A stretch of DNA of 31,768 bases from an uncultured Campylobacter sp. (GCA_937990735.1 CALKQT010000025.1:1-31768), one strand, 5' to 3'. Shown: positions 1 to 8,685, numbered from the stretch's first letter. Notes: generated by a model from the letters alone, not told the origin. Program-made: numbers and translations.

Positions 1-866
1 ACCATAAAAAGCGCCGTAAGGAAGCTGAAAAAGCTGCCGATGCTCATTTGACCCGCGATGACCTCCTGCCCTCCGACGATGATCACCACGGCGATACCCA
101 CGGCGCCTAGCATCTCCATGATTGGGCTTACCAAGCACGTCGTTACGACCGCCTTTAAATTTAGACCGAAAAATTTCCTGTTTTCGGCGTTAAATTTCTC
201 CACTTCAAAGCTCTCAGCGTTGCTTGCCTTGACGATTTCGATGTTGGAGTAAATTTGACTGAGCGCCGAGGAGATATCGGATGTTTTCTCTTGAGACTCG
301 CGCGAAATTTTTTTCATCCGCTTTGCAAGGCGCGAGAGCGGATATATCGCGCACGGAAAGACCACGAGCGCGAAAAACGAAAGCTTTGGGCTCTGATAGA
401 TCACGACGCCTAAAAGCCCCAAAATCGTAATGATCTGCGTGAAAAAATCGGGGATCATATTCGAAACCACGACGCGGATACGCTCAATGTCGTTGATCGT
501 GCGGCTGATGAGCTCGCCCGTGCGGAAGCGGTTAAAAAAATCCACGTCCAGCCGCACGAGGCTTGCGACTAGCCTATCGCGAAAGCGGCGCACCGTATCT
601 TGACCGATGAAGGCGGTGAAGTAGTTTTGCATAAACGCGCCGCCGCTTTTCATCGCGAAAACCACGATGATCGCGATCGGAAGCGTATAGAGATACGGCT
701 CGTTTTTTTCGACGAAAATTTTATTTAAAACGGGCTCGACCAGCTTCGCGCTCACAGCAGTCGCCACGCTCGTCATCACCATACCCAAAATCGCCAATGC
801 AAACTGCGGCTTGTAATCCCTAAAATAGGGCTTAAAGCGCGATAGTAAAGTTTTAAAACCGTTCAA
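1..866 (-). CDS. msbA: ABC exporter, MsbA-like, transmembrane domain (partial at window edge)
   Basis: This is the N-terminal 288 codons of an ABC exporter; the C-terminal ATPase lies beyond position 1. Reading the minus strand from TTG at 866 gives an open frame with a hydrophobic first helix (FALAILGMVMTSVATAV), then the coupling-region text NRFRTGELISR and NDIERIR, and later helices. This is typical of type IV ABC exporters such as MsbA, which flips lipid A-core across the inner membrane. The TTG start is supported by AAGGAT a few bases upstream and by the absence of a better ATG. The order exporter, cysS, murJ on one strand matches my memory of C. jejuni, which favours MsbA over a multidrug exporter. 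The ATPase cannot be seen, so the substrate is inferred. Confidence 0.85.
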   Translation of the reverse strand, partial: MNGFKTLLSRFKPYFRDYKPQFALAILGMVMTSVATAVSAKLVEPVLNKIFVEKNEPYLYTLPIAIIVVFAMKSGGAFMQNYFTAFIGQDTVRRFRDRLVASLVRLDVDFFNRFRTGELISRTINDIERIRVVVSNMIPDFFTQIITILGLLGVVIYQSPKLSFFALVVFPCAIYPLSRLAKRMKKISRESQEKTSDISSALSQIYSNIEIVKASNAESFEVEKFNAENRKFFGLNLKAVVTTCLVSPIMEMLGAVGIAVVIIVGGQEVIAGQMSIGSFFSFLTALFM

Positions 867-1432
867 ATGCTATCCTTTTTTATAAAATTTTTAAAATTTA
901 AAATCCTAAAATTTCTGAAATTTATGAAATCCCAAAATTCTTGAAATTTTAAAATTTATAATTCCAAAATTCCTTAAATTTTAGAATTTCGGCCGCGAGG
1001 CAGCACAAAATTTATGGGGCGGCGCGGGACTAATTTGCGCTTCGACAAACTCGCTAAATCAACTCGCTCGCATGCGACGACCGTGCGGACGACGCCGAGA
1101 TTTAGCTTTTTTGTTTGTCGCTTTTAAAGCGTTAAGCGCTTAAAGCGAGTGAGTTTTTATTCATCGCGATCTTTCGCTTTCGCGAGCCGCTTTTAAAACG
1201 CTGAACGCTTTGAGACGCCATAAAGCGCTACAAAATGCCGTATCGTAATATACATCGCGTTTATCGCGGCTTCGCACCGCCGCGATGCATTGCGCTTTTT
1301 ACCCACTGCGTTACCAAATGAAAATCGCAGCCTGCCTTGCGGTTTTGCCGCTGCATCAGCCGTATCGCCAAATGAAATCGCGACTTTCATCGCTACGCAC
1401 TATGTACGATATCGACGAATAAAAATCGCGCC

Positions 1433-1862
1433 GAAATTTGTGCGTCGCCGCAGCACATTCCACTACACCTAGTCGCGTTAAAATTTACGCACAGGCTGCC
1501 GCAGCGCTACTTTCACTGCGCTGCATCGCAACTTTGCATCGCCAATTGCCATAAAAATAGCACTGAAATTTACGCACAGACGAACCGCAGTGCTACCGCT
1601 TTACCGCGCTATATCGCGCCGCCGCATCGTCCATTGCCGATAAAACGCGGTAAATACGCGCAGACACCGTAGCGTTACTCCATTTTGCCACGGCTATATC
1701 GCGCCGCCGCATCAGCCGCGCTACCGAATGAAAATCGCGGTTTGCCTCGCGCTTCTGTCGCCGCGTCACGTCACACATCACTCCTGCACCGTATCAATAA
1801 ATAAAATCGCGCCGCGGTATTGCAATGCTTCATATAAAAACCGCACTAAAATTTACGCGCGG
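1433..1862. repeat. Decayed ~85 bp-spaced direct repeats
   Basis: A module resembling aaatttacgcacag followed by a GC-rich ccgcagygctac stretch occurs at 1480-1515, 1565-1600 and 1650-1681, exactly 85 bp apart each time. Weaker copies start near 1433 and 1847. It is often preceded by ataaaaatcgcrc (1416, 1551, 1833). A second shared block (taccraatgaaaatcgc) is at 1312-1330 and 1722-1740, with a related copy at 1361-1384. Copies differ by several bases, so this is an old repeat with no visible coding role. Confidence 0.6.
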
Positions 1863-1908
1863 ATTGGCGTTCGGATTTACGCTTCGCATCGTAAAAATCA
1901 CAAAATTT

Positions 1909-1938
1909 AACGTAAAATTTTGCGCTAAATTTTACGTT
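1909..1938 (-). terminator. Perfect inverted repeat after cysS, possible terminator
   Basis: The arms AACGTAAAATTT (1909-1920) and AAATTTTACGTT (1927-1938) are exact reverse complements around a 6-base loop. They begin immediately after the cysS stop. On the cysS transcript the stem is followed by AAATTTTG and a T-rich stretch, so it could end transcription. The stem is AT-rich and similar palindromes occur throughout the gaps, so its role is uncertain. Confidence 0.5.
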
Positions 1939-3369
1939 TTACTCCGCTGCGACCTCCCAAACGGTGCCGCCAGGCGTATCCATCACTTCGATCTTCATAT
2001 CCGTAAGGCGCGCCCTGATGGCATCCGCGCGCGTAAAGTCCTTTTCTGCCTTCGCCTGCGCGCGCTGTTTTATCAGCTCCTCGATCTGCGCTCTTTGCTG
2101 CTCGCTCACGCCGAAGCGAAAGTATTCGGTCTCATCCTCATATAAAATTCCAAGCGTCTGCTTCGCAAATTCTAAATTTGCGGCGATTTGAGCCTTTAGC
2201 GCCTTGTCTTTTGGCGCGCGATCTAGCGCTTCGTTCGCGCTTGCTACGAAGCTATCGAGCACCGCAAGTGCGCCTGAAGTGTTGAGATCGTCGCTTAAAA
2301 ACTCCATCATCTCCGATCTAAATTTAACCTCCACAGCAGGCAGTTCGGGCGCAGAATTTTGCCCCGCAGAGGGAGCTAAAACGTCACGGACGCGCTTTTT
2401 AAGGCGGTAAATTTTATCTAGCCTCTTTTTGCTCGCAAGCAGATCGGCTATCGAATAATTAAAATTTGCCCTGTAATGCGAGCTTAAGAGATAAAATCTC
2501 AGCGCCTCGCCGGGTGCGATTTTTAGGGCATCTCCTACAAAAAATGAGTTGCCGAGGCTCTTGCTCATCTTTTCGTTATTTACTTGCACGAAGCCGTTGT
2601 GAAGCCAGTATTTACTTAGTGCTCTATGGCGGGCGCAGCGGCACTGCGCGGCTTCGTTTTCGTGATGCGGGAAGAGCAGATCGGCGCCGCCTGCGTGAAT
2701 GTCGATGCAAAAATGCGGATCGCCGCTATCAAGGTGCGCCAAAATCATCGCGACGCACTCGCTGTGCCAGCCGGGACGCCCTTTACCAAACGGGCTATCA
2801 AACCAATTCTCGTCAAATTTCCACAGCACGAAGTCCTTCTCGTCGTGCTTGGTATCGTTTGAGGCGACGCGGGCGATGTTTTTGCTAACATCATCTTTTT
2901 TGCCGCTAAGGCTTAGATAATCCCCGTCCTTGCGCGTGTCGAAGTAGATACCGTCACCGGCGATCTCGTAGGCAAAGCCTTTTTGAAGAAGCAAGGATAT
3001 GAGCTCGCAGATCGCGGCGATATTTTCGGTCGCTTTGGGCGAAATGCTCGCGTCCGCGACGTTTAGCGCGCTCATATCCTGCAAATATCTGCGGGTATAA
3101 AGCTCCGTGATCTCCTCCAGGCTTTTGCCGCTCTGCGCCATCTTTTTTAAAATTTTATCGTCGATGTCGGTGAAATTTCGCGCAAATTTTACCTCATAGC
3201 CCTCCGCTTGCAGTACGCGGCGCAGCAGATCGAAGCTCACGGCGCTTTTTGCATGCCCTAAATGCGCGTCGTCATAGACGGTCGGGCCGCAGGCGTAAAT
3301 ACGCGCCAACCCCTCGCTAATGGGCTTAAACGGGAGCTTCTTTTTGCTCAAACTATCATAAATTACCAT
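1939..3369 (-). CDS. cysS: Cysteine--tRNA ligase
   Basis: This class I aminoacyl-tRNA synthetase charges tRNA-Cys with cysteine in the cytoplasm. The 476-residue product begins MVIYDS and shows the CGPTVYD block with the zinc-ligand Cys27, the HIGH-type signature HLGH (36-39), HSECVAM and HHENEAAQ supplying further zinc and substrate contacts, and the KMSKS loop at 267-271. The length fits the family. The ATG start lies inside the end of murJ: the two genes overlap by 14 bp in different frames, implying one minus-strand transcript murJ-cysS with translational coupling. The frame is intact. A perfect inverted repeat follows the stop codon. Confidence 0.97.
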   Translation of the reverse strand: MVIYDSLSKKKLPFKPISEGLARIYACGPTVYDDAHLGHAKSAVSFDLLRRVLQAEGYEVKFARNFTDIDDKILKKMAQSGKSLEEITELYTRRYLQDMSALNVADASISPKATENIAAICELISLLLQKGFAYEIAGDGIYFDTRKDGDYLSLSGKKDDVSKNIARVASNDTKHDEKDFVLWKFDENWFDSPFGKGRPGWHSECVAMILAHLDSGDPHFCIDIHAGGADLLFPHHENEAAQCRCARHRALSKYWLHNGFVQVNNEKMSKSLGNSFFVGDALKIAPGEALRFYLLSSHYRANFNYSIADLLASKKRLDKIYRLKKRVRDVLAPSAGQNSAPELPAVEVKFRSEMMEFLSDDLNTSGALAVLDSFVASANEALDRAPKDKALKAQIAANLEFAKQTLGILYEDETEYFRFGVSEQQRAQIEELIKQRAQAKAEKDFTRADAIRARLTDMKIEVMDTPGGTVWEVAAE

Positions 3370-4753
3370 AATACAAGCCTTTTAAAATGTATAAAATCGC
3401 CGCTTCGCCCGCACAAAGCGCTGCGATCGCAATAATTTTTTTTGCGCGGATTATAGCTAAAAAGTTATTAAATCCAAAAAAATAGAGGTTGAAGCCGAAC
3501 AGAAACGCCCCCGTTATTGTGCTTGCAAACGCAAGCCCCACGGCTCCGAACGGTTTAAAAAACAGCGCGCACAAAGCGACGTTTATAAAGACGCACCAGA
3601 TCGAAATTTTCGCGCTTAGCTTCTGCTTCATATTCGCATACAGCCAGTGCGAAAAAATCCTAGACAGTCCAAACGGCACGAGCCCCACCATATACGCGCC
3701 GAGAACCGCGGCGCATTCGATAGAATTTTGGCGGGGAAATTCTCCGCGCTCAAATAGCAGCTGCGTGATCTCGTTTCGCAGCATCACGCCGCCTATCGTG
3801 GAAAGCCCTAGCAGCGCCAAAAGGAAGTAAAATCCGCGCTCCACGAGCGCCAGAGCCTGCGCATCGTCGTGAGCTTTTACAAATTTGCTCATACGCGGAA
3901 AGATCGCCGTGCTAAGCGCGATCGCAAAAAGCGCGAGCGGCAGCTGAAATATGCGGTTGGCGTAGTAAAGATAGCTTATGCTGCCGCTAGCAAGGAAGCT
4001 CGCAAAGAAGGTATCTATAAACGAGCTTAGCTGAAGTGCCGACGCACCGAGTACGCCCGCGAAAAAATTTTTATAAAAGCCCTGCGTTTGTGCTTTATCG
4101 CCCCGCGCAAGCCGCGCAAAGCCGCCAGCCAAGACGCGCAGCATACCGGTGAACTTTAGCGCATAAACGTGCACCGCAAGCTGCAAAAGCCCGCCCGCTA
4201 CGACGCCGAAGCTAAGATAGAGCACCGCCGTAGCGCCGTCTTTGCCGCGAGCTAGCAGAAGCGCCGCGATCATCGCCAAATTTAAAAGTGCGGTCGAAAA
4301 CGCCGTCGTAGCGAAGTGATCGCGATACTGAAGCAGCGAGGCAAAGAGCGTAACGACGAAGATAAACGTGAGGTAGAAAAAATTTATCCGCACATACGGC
4401 ACCGCAAGACCGATCTGCTCGGCGCTAAATCCGTATGCTAAAACTTTAGTAAAAACGGGCGCGGCGAGCAGCACAAGCGCCGTTAAAAGCGCGATGAAAA
4501 TGCTAAATTTAATAAGCACCGCTGCGGCAAAAATTCCTTTTTTACGCGCGGCGGTAAAGCTAGGCAAAAACGCCTGCGTAAAGGCCCCCTCGCCGAATAG
4601 TCTGCGGAAAAGATTGGGTAGTTTAAACGCTACGAAAAATAGATCGCTGTAAATCCCCGCGCCCAAAACCGATGCGGTAAGCAGATCGCGCACGAAACCC
4701 AAAACTCGCGAAACCAGCGTGCCTGCGCTATTTGTAAAAAAGCCTCTGAGCAT
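3356..4753 (-). CDS. murJ: Lipid II flippase MurJ (MviN family)
   Basis: This polytopic inner-membrane protein of 465 residues belongs to the MOP superfamily and translocates lipid-linked peptidoglycan precursor to the periplasmic face. The N-terminus MLRGFFTNSAGTLVSR followed by GFVRDLLTASVLGAG, and the FKLPNLFRRLFGEGAFTQAF segment, are hallmark MviN/MurJ text. Many hydrophobic helices follow (for example IFIALLTALVLLAAPVF). A TGGAG ribosome site precedes the ATG. It is the first gene of the murJ-cysS unit and is divergent from the Mla-type operon, with only 80 bp between the starts. It is an essential envelope gene in most bacteria, and no defect is visible. Confidence 0.95.
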   Translation of the reverse strand: MLRGFFTNSAGTLVSRVLGFVRDLLTASVLGAGIYSDLFFVAFKLPNLFRRLFGEGAFTQAFLPSFTAARKKGIFAAAVLIKFSIFIALLTALVLLAAPVFTKVLAYGFSAEQIGLAVPYVRINFFYLTFIFVVTLFASLLQYRDHFATTAFSTALLNLAMIAALLLARGKDGATAVLYLSFGVVAGGLLQLAVHVYALKFTGMLRVLAGGFARLARGDKAQTQGFYKNFFAGVLGASALQLSSFIDTFFASFLASGSISYLYYANRIFQLPLALFAIALSTAIFPRMSKFVKAHDDAQALALVERGFYFLLALLGLSTIGGVMLRNEITQLLFERGEFPRQNSIECAAVLGAYMVGLVPFGLSRIFSHWLYANMKQKLSAKISIWCVFINVALCALFFKPFGAVGLAFASTITGAFLFGFNLYFFGFNNFLAIIRAKKIIAIAALCAGEAAILYILKGLYYGNL

Positions 4754-4795
4754 AAATCTCCATTAAATTTTATAAAATGCCAAGGTTGATTATAT

Positions 4796-4801
4796 TATAA
4801 T
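4796..4801 (+). promoter_or_regulatory. -10 box (TATAAT) of the Mla-type operon
   Basis: TATAAT lies in the 80 bp between the divergent starts of murJ and the permease gene. It would place transcription start near 4808 and leave a leader of about 26 bases holding the GGAGAG ribosome site. No convincing -35 is seen, which is usual for Campylobacter sigma-70 promoters. Confidence 0.6.
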
Positions 4802-4833
4802 TTCCCCTATTTTTTGATTTTGGAGAGAAATTT

Positions 4834-5937
4834 TTGCGGAATTTAGCCTTTTCGCTTGAAAGCTCGGGCGGGAAAAATACCTTATCGCTACGCGGGCAGT
4901 GGAACTATAAAAGCTCGCGATCGCAGCTACTTGCACTAGAAAAAGCGGTAAAAAATCTAAACGAGCTGGAGCTAAGCTTAAGCGAAATTTCAAATTTAGA
5001 CTATTTCATGGCGCTGATGATCAAAAACACTCTTGCCGGCAAGCGGGTTAGCCTTGTGGAGGATAGCTGCAAAGCTGCTAGAATTCTAAGCTTTATGGAT
5101 GATAAAACGATCGATTTTAGCTATGTACCCGAATCTCGTAGGCTAAATCTTTTAGCGCAGATCGGACTTTATTGTCATCTTGGAATTTTAGGCTTGCTAA
5201 GCCTTGCTGGCTTTTTGGGCGAGTTTTTCTCCAAACTCGCGGCTTTTGTAATTCATCCGATGAAATTCCGTTTCAAAGAAACCGTAAATTTCATCAAAGA
5301 TAGCGGCATAGACGCGCTTTTCATCGTCTCATTGACGGCATTTTTAATTGGTATCGTGCTTGCTTACATCGGCTCGGATATGCTTTCTAAATTTGGCGCC
5401 AGCATCTATATCATCGACATAATGGGCGCTTTGACGCTTCGTGAAGTAGCGCCCCTAATCGCCGCTATCGTCATCGCGGGTCGCTCGGCTTCGAGCTTTA
5501 CAGCACAGATCGGCGTGATGAAGATCACAGAAGAGATCGATGCGATGAGGACGATGGGCTTTGATCCGTTTTATTTTCTTGCGATGCCGCGCATTATCGC
5601 GATGGTACTAATCATGCCGCTAGTCATTTTTATCGCAGATTTGGTAAGTATTTTTGCTCAGATGATAGTGTGTGACGCGTATTTAGACATAGCCTTTAGC
5701 GATTATTTGGATAGATTTAAGGCTTCTGTAGAGCTTAGGCATTTTTTAGTAGGTATGATTAAAGCGCCGTTTTTCGGGGCATTTATCGCTATCATCGGCT
5801 GCATGCGGGGTTTTGAGGTCAAAGGGAATACCCAAAGCATCGGCGAATACACTACCATTAGCGTCGTAAATGCGATATTTTGGGTCATTGCGATCGACGC
5901 GGTATTTGCGGTTTTGTTTTCGGAAATCGGGCTATGA
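4834..5937 (+). CDS. MlaE-type permease with N-terminal STAS domain (IamB-like)
   Basis: This is the inner-membrane permease of an MCE-type ABC transporter that moves phospholipids between the envelope membranes. Residues 1 to about 95 resemble a STAS/MlaB domain (LSLRGQWNYKSS, then LSEISNLDYFMA). The rest is a MlaE permease with KETVNFIKDSGIDAL, GALTLREVAPLIAAIVIAGR and AQIGVMKITEEIDAMRTMG, the conserved MlaE core. At 367 residues it is a fused MlaB-MlaE. The start is TTG, with GGAGAG seven bases upstream. It overlaps the ATPase gene by 4 bases (ATGA). In C. jejuni the comparable gene is called iamB, from memory. Confidence 0.9.
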   Translation: MRNLAFSLESSGGKNTLSLRGQWNYKSSRSQLLALEKAVKNLNELELSLSEISNLDYFMALMIKNTLAGKRVSLVEDSCKAARILSFMDDKTIDFSYVPESRRLNLLAQIGLYCHLGILGLLSLAGFLGEFFSKLAAFVIHPMKFRFKETVNFIKDSGIDALFIVSLTAFLIGIVLAYIGSDMLSKFGASIYIIDIMGALTLREVAPLIAAIVIAGRSASSFTAQIGVMKITEEIDAMRTMGFDPFYFLAMPRIIAMVLIMPLVIFIADLVSIFAQMIVCDAYLDIAFSDYLDRFKASVELRHFLVGMIKAPFFGAFIAIIGCMRGFEVKGNTQSIGEYTTISVVNAIFWVIAIDAVFAVLFSEIGL

Positions 5938-6704
5938 GCGAGCAAGTGCAATCTAGTGGGACCTCCAAAATCATAGTCGCGCGCGATGTTACTACTGCGT
6001 ACGGATCGCGCATTATGCACGATAGCGTGAGCTTTAGCGTCAAAAGAGGCGAAATTTACGGCTTCCTAGGCGGCAGCGGCAGCGGCAAAACGACGTTAAT
6101 GAAAACGCTCATATTTTTAAAGCGTCCGCAAAGCGGCGAGATTAAAATTTTCGGACGCGATATTTGGCGCGCGAGCGAGGCGGAGCAAAACGAGATCCGC
6201 CTAAAATGCGGCGTGATGTTTCAGTTCGGCGCGCTTTACAGTTCGATGAGCGTGCTCGAAAACGTAGGCGTGCTGCTGCGCGAATACTCTAAATTTAACG
6301 AGCGCGAGATAGATGAGCTATCGATGTTTTGGATCCAAAAGGTGGGGCTTAAGAAGGAGGCCGCCGCGCTTAGACCAAACGAGCTTAGCGGCGGTATGAA
6401 AAAGCGCGTAGCACTGGCTCGCGCGCTAGCACTTAGCCCTGAAATTTTATTTTTGGACGAGCCAAACTCGGGGCTTGATCCGCTCAGCGCTAGAGCCCTT
6501 GATAGGCTTGTTTGCGAGCTTAGAGACAGCCTCGGCGTCACGGTCGTGATGGTCACGCATGACGTGGATAGTATCTTTGACATTTTGGATCGGTTTTTGA
6601 TCGTGGATAATCAAAAAATCGCCTTTGAAGGAAGCATCGAGGAAATTTCAAGCCTAAAGAATAACCCGCTTGAAGAGCTATTTAAGATGCGACAAAGAGA
6701 TTGA
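5934..6704 (+). CDS. MlaF-type ABC transporter ATPase (IamA-like)
   Basis: This cytoplasmic ATPase powers the adjacent MlaE-like permease. The 256-residue product has Walker A GGSGSGKTT with Lys52, a Q-loop (MFQFGALYSSMSV), the ABC signature LSGGMKKRVALARAL, Walker B EILFLDEP with a D-loop, and a switch histidine in MVTHD. The text GALYSSMSVLENV is typical of the MlaF subfamily. The ATG at 5934 was chosen over an upstream in-frame start at 5880 because it overlaps the permease stop as ATGA, the classic coupled arrangement, and because the extra N-terminus would lie inside the permease gene. In C. jejuni this is iamA, from memory. Confidence 0.92.
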   Translation: MSEQVQSSGTSKIIVARDVTTAYGSRIMHDSVSFSVKRGEIYGFLGGSGSGKTTLMKTLIFLKRPQSGEIKIFGRDIWRASEAEQNEIRLKCGVMFQFGALYSSMSVLENVGVLLREYSKFNEREIDELSMFWIQKVGLKKEAAALRPNELSGGMKKRVALARALALSPEILFLDEPNSGLDPLSARALDRLVCELRDSLGVTVVMVTHDVDSIFDILDRFLIVDNQKIAFEGSIEEISSLKNNPLEELFKMRQRD

Positions 6705-7189
6705 GCTTTGAAATTTATTTAGTCGAAATATATGTTGCGATGGGTAAATCGGGTAAAATTTAGATAGGCGCAAGTTGAAATTTTAAAATAACGGCAGTAA
6801 AATTTTAAATTTTAAACTTCGCTAGGAATTTTAGGCCCCGCAGAGCTTAAATTTTTAAAATTTAGACTTTAGCGGCTCAATCGAAATTTTAAAATTCAGT
6901 CGGGTCGCATTTAAGGGCGCATTTGCGGGATAGTGCATTAAATTTTAAAATTTCAACGAGCAAACGGCGTTAAATTTAAATCGGGGCGGTAGAATTTTAC
7001 GCTAAAATACGGCGCGGCGATATTTTGAAATTTCAAAATGCACGCTAAGCTTTAAAATTTAAACTCAGATGATTCTGCGAATTTTGCAATTATTTGAGAA
7101 AAGGCTAAATTTTAAAATTTAAGCCCAAATGGCTATTTTAAGGCATATCGTAGGGCTTAAATTTTACGCTCTGAAATTAGGAGAAAAGA
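6705..7189. repeat. AT-palindrome spacer splitting the Mla-type operon
   Basis: This 485 bp stretch has no gene. AAATTTTAAAAT-type palindromes recur, for example near 6778, 6800, 6847, 6884, 6940, 7050 and 7108. There is a perfect 18 bp palindrome ATTTTGAAATTTCAAAAT at 7022-7039. The last bases hold the ribosome site (TTAGGAG) of the MCE gene. No promoter stands out. Confidence 0.7.
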
Positions 7190-8119
7190 TTGGAAAATAG
7201 AACTTCATATACTATAGTAGGCGCATTTGTTATGATTTGCGTCGCGGCTCTTACGGCGTTTATGTGGTGGATGCTTACAAAGACCGACCGCGGCGAGAGC
7301 TACCGCTCCTACTATATCCACACAAAAGAGCTTCCCGTAGGCATTAAGGAGAATTCTGAGGTTAAATTTATTGGCGTAAATGCGGGCATTATTAAAAGCA
7401 TCGACTTTGCCGATATAGAAAATGCGATCATCGAGATTGAAATTTCAGTAAAAAGCAAACTGCCGATCTCGCAAGATAGCGTCGCTAAGGTAGAATCTCA
7501 AGGCATCAGCGGAATTGCGTTTATAAATATCACGAAAGGAAGTGGCAAGCTTTTCCCGCCGAATGATAAAAAGCCGATAATTGCACTGGATAAAACGCTT
7601 CTTGATAAAATCGGCTCTAAAGCTGAAGTCATCACCGATAGCGTGAGTGAGATGATCTTTAAGATTAACGGGCTGTTGTCTAAGCAAAATACCGATAAAG
7701 TGGATAGAATTCTATCTTCGATGGATAAATTTAGCGCCGAGCTAAGTGATGAGAAAAAATTCCAAAGCCTAGACGTGCTGCTTGCTAACGTAAATACTCT
7801 CATAGCAAATTTAAACGAGCGCGAGAAGGAGCTAGACGCGCTGTTAGATAATCTAAACGCTTTTGCCGTGAGTGCTGCCAATCTATCGAATTCACTGGAT
7901 AAAACCGCAGGTATCATCACTAAGCGTATCGATCGCGGCGAGTACAATCTAAAAGCGATCTTGGATCCTACGCTTGAGGAGGCAAAAAACACTCTTGGTG
8001 AGCTAAAAAAATCGCTTAGAGAATTCCAAGGCGCGATGTTTAGGCTAGAGGACAATCCTTATGATTTCTTTTTTAAAGACACTTCTAAAGGCGCGGATCG
8101 CGACGATAAAAAGGAATAA
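7190..8119 (+). CDS. MCE-domain protein (MlaD-like) of phospholipid transporter
   Basis: This membrane-anchored periplasmic MCE protein is the substrate-binding partner of the upstream permease and ATPase. It has one N-terminal membrane helix at residues 8-29 (IVGAFVMICVAALTAFMWWM), then an MCE domain (GIKENSEVKFIGVNAGIIKSI, trimmed here to its core VKFIGVNAG), and a long helical tail (about 150-290) rich in LDxLLxNLN heptad-like text that could form a coiled-coil tunnel or stalk. The start is TTG with AGGAGAA seven bases upstream. The length of 309 residues suits the MlaD/Ttg2C-like group. The gene ends two bases before the lipoprotein gene. Confidence 0.92.
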   Translation: MENRTSYTIVGAFVMICVAALTAFMWWMLTKTDRGESYRSYYIHTKELPVGIKENSEVKFIGVNAGIIKSIDFADIENAIIEIEISVKSKLPISQDSVAKVESQGISGIAFINITKGSGKLFPPNDKKPIIALDKTLLDKIGSKAEVITDSVSEMIFKINGLLSKQNTDKVDRILSSMDKFSAELSDEKKFQSLDVLLANVNTLIANLNEREKELDALLDNLNAFAVSAANLSNSLDKTAGIITKRIDRGEYNLKAILDPTLEEAKNTLGELKKSLREFQGAMFRLEDNPYDFFFKDTSKGADRDDKKE

Positions 8120-8121
8120 AG

Positions 8122-8685
8122 ATGAAAAATTTTACAAAGTTTACGCTTGCTGCGACGCTAGCAGCGATATTTTTAGGCGGCTGCTTAGCCAAGCAGGCTA
8201 AACCATATACCTACTACGAGCTGCGTTATGATCAAAAGCGCTGCGTAAATCCTAGCGGCGCGCGCAAAAATATCTTTATCGACACCATCACAGCGACCGA
8301 TCTCGTCGATAGGCGTGATATTTTAATAGTGGATTTTAGAAACCGAACGCGGTTCGCAAGCGACGCCAAATTTATCACGATGCCTAGCGAAATGGTATAT
8401 AAGGCGCTGCTAGATGCGGCATTTTCCACCTGCTCGCTAAATCCGATCTTCGTGCCAAAAGAGCGGGATTTGCGCCTAAAAACCAGTATCGTAGCGCTTC
8501 AGATCAATAACGATCAAGCAACCGTCACGATGGGATATGAAATTTTAAATTCTTTAGAAAGCATAAAATCAGGCATCGTCACTAAGCGCGTTTTCGTGCC
8601 TGATCCTAGCTCGCAAAGCATTTATAATGCCCTAAATTTAGCGCTTAATGAGAGCATAAATGAAATTTTAAAGGCTCTTAGATGA
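8122..8685 (+). CDS. ABC-type transport auxiliary lipoprotein (PqiC-like)
   Basis: This 187-residue lipoprotein is probably the outer-membrane or periplasmic accessory of the Mla-type transporter. The signal peptide MKNFTKFTLAATLAAIFLGG ends in lipobox LGGC, with Cys21 as the lipidation site. The mature part begins with YTYYELRYDQKRC and has the strand and helix pattern of the ABC_trans_aux family (PqiC-like). ABC-type MCE operons often end with such a lipoprotein. The ribosome site is AAGGAA inside the end of the MCE gene. It overlaps ruvA by 4 bases. The family call rests on pattern and context. Confidence 0.8.
   Translation: MKNFTKFTLAATLAAIFLGGCLAKQAKPYTYYELRYDQKRCVNPSGARKNIFIDTITATDLVDRRDILIVDFRNRTRFASDAKFITMPSEMVYKALLDAAFSTCSLNPIFVPKERDLRLKTSIVALQINNDQATVTMGYEILNSLESIKSGIVTKRVFVPDPSSQSIYNALNLALNESINEILKALR

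Larger units (their letters stand above)
867..1938. other. Long non-coding gap with AT palindromes and decayed repeats
   Basis: No convincing gene is seen in this 1.07 kb stretch. The short open frames lack ribosome sites and family motifs and overlap each other on both strands. Bases 880-990, just upstream of the msbA-like start, are a run of AAATT blocks recurring every 8-9 bp. Bases 1119-1145 and 1188-1214 are diverged direct copies beginning CGCTTTTAAA. From about 1310 to 1860 there are further diverged repeats, listed separately. The right end carries a hairpin beside the cysS stop codon. Confidence 0.75.

Noticed and set aside
1193..1910. Several 60-65 residue frames on both strands
   Set aside because: They overlap one another in the decayed repeat region and show no family text or start signals.
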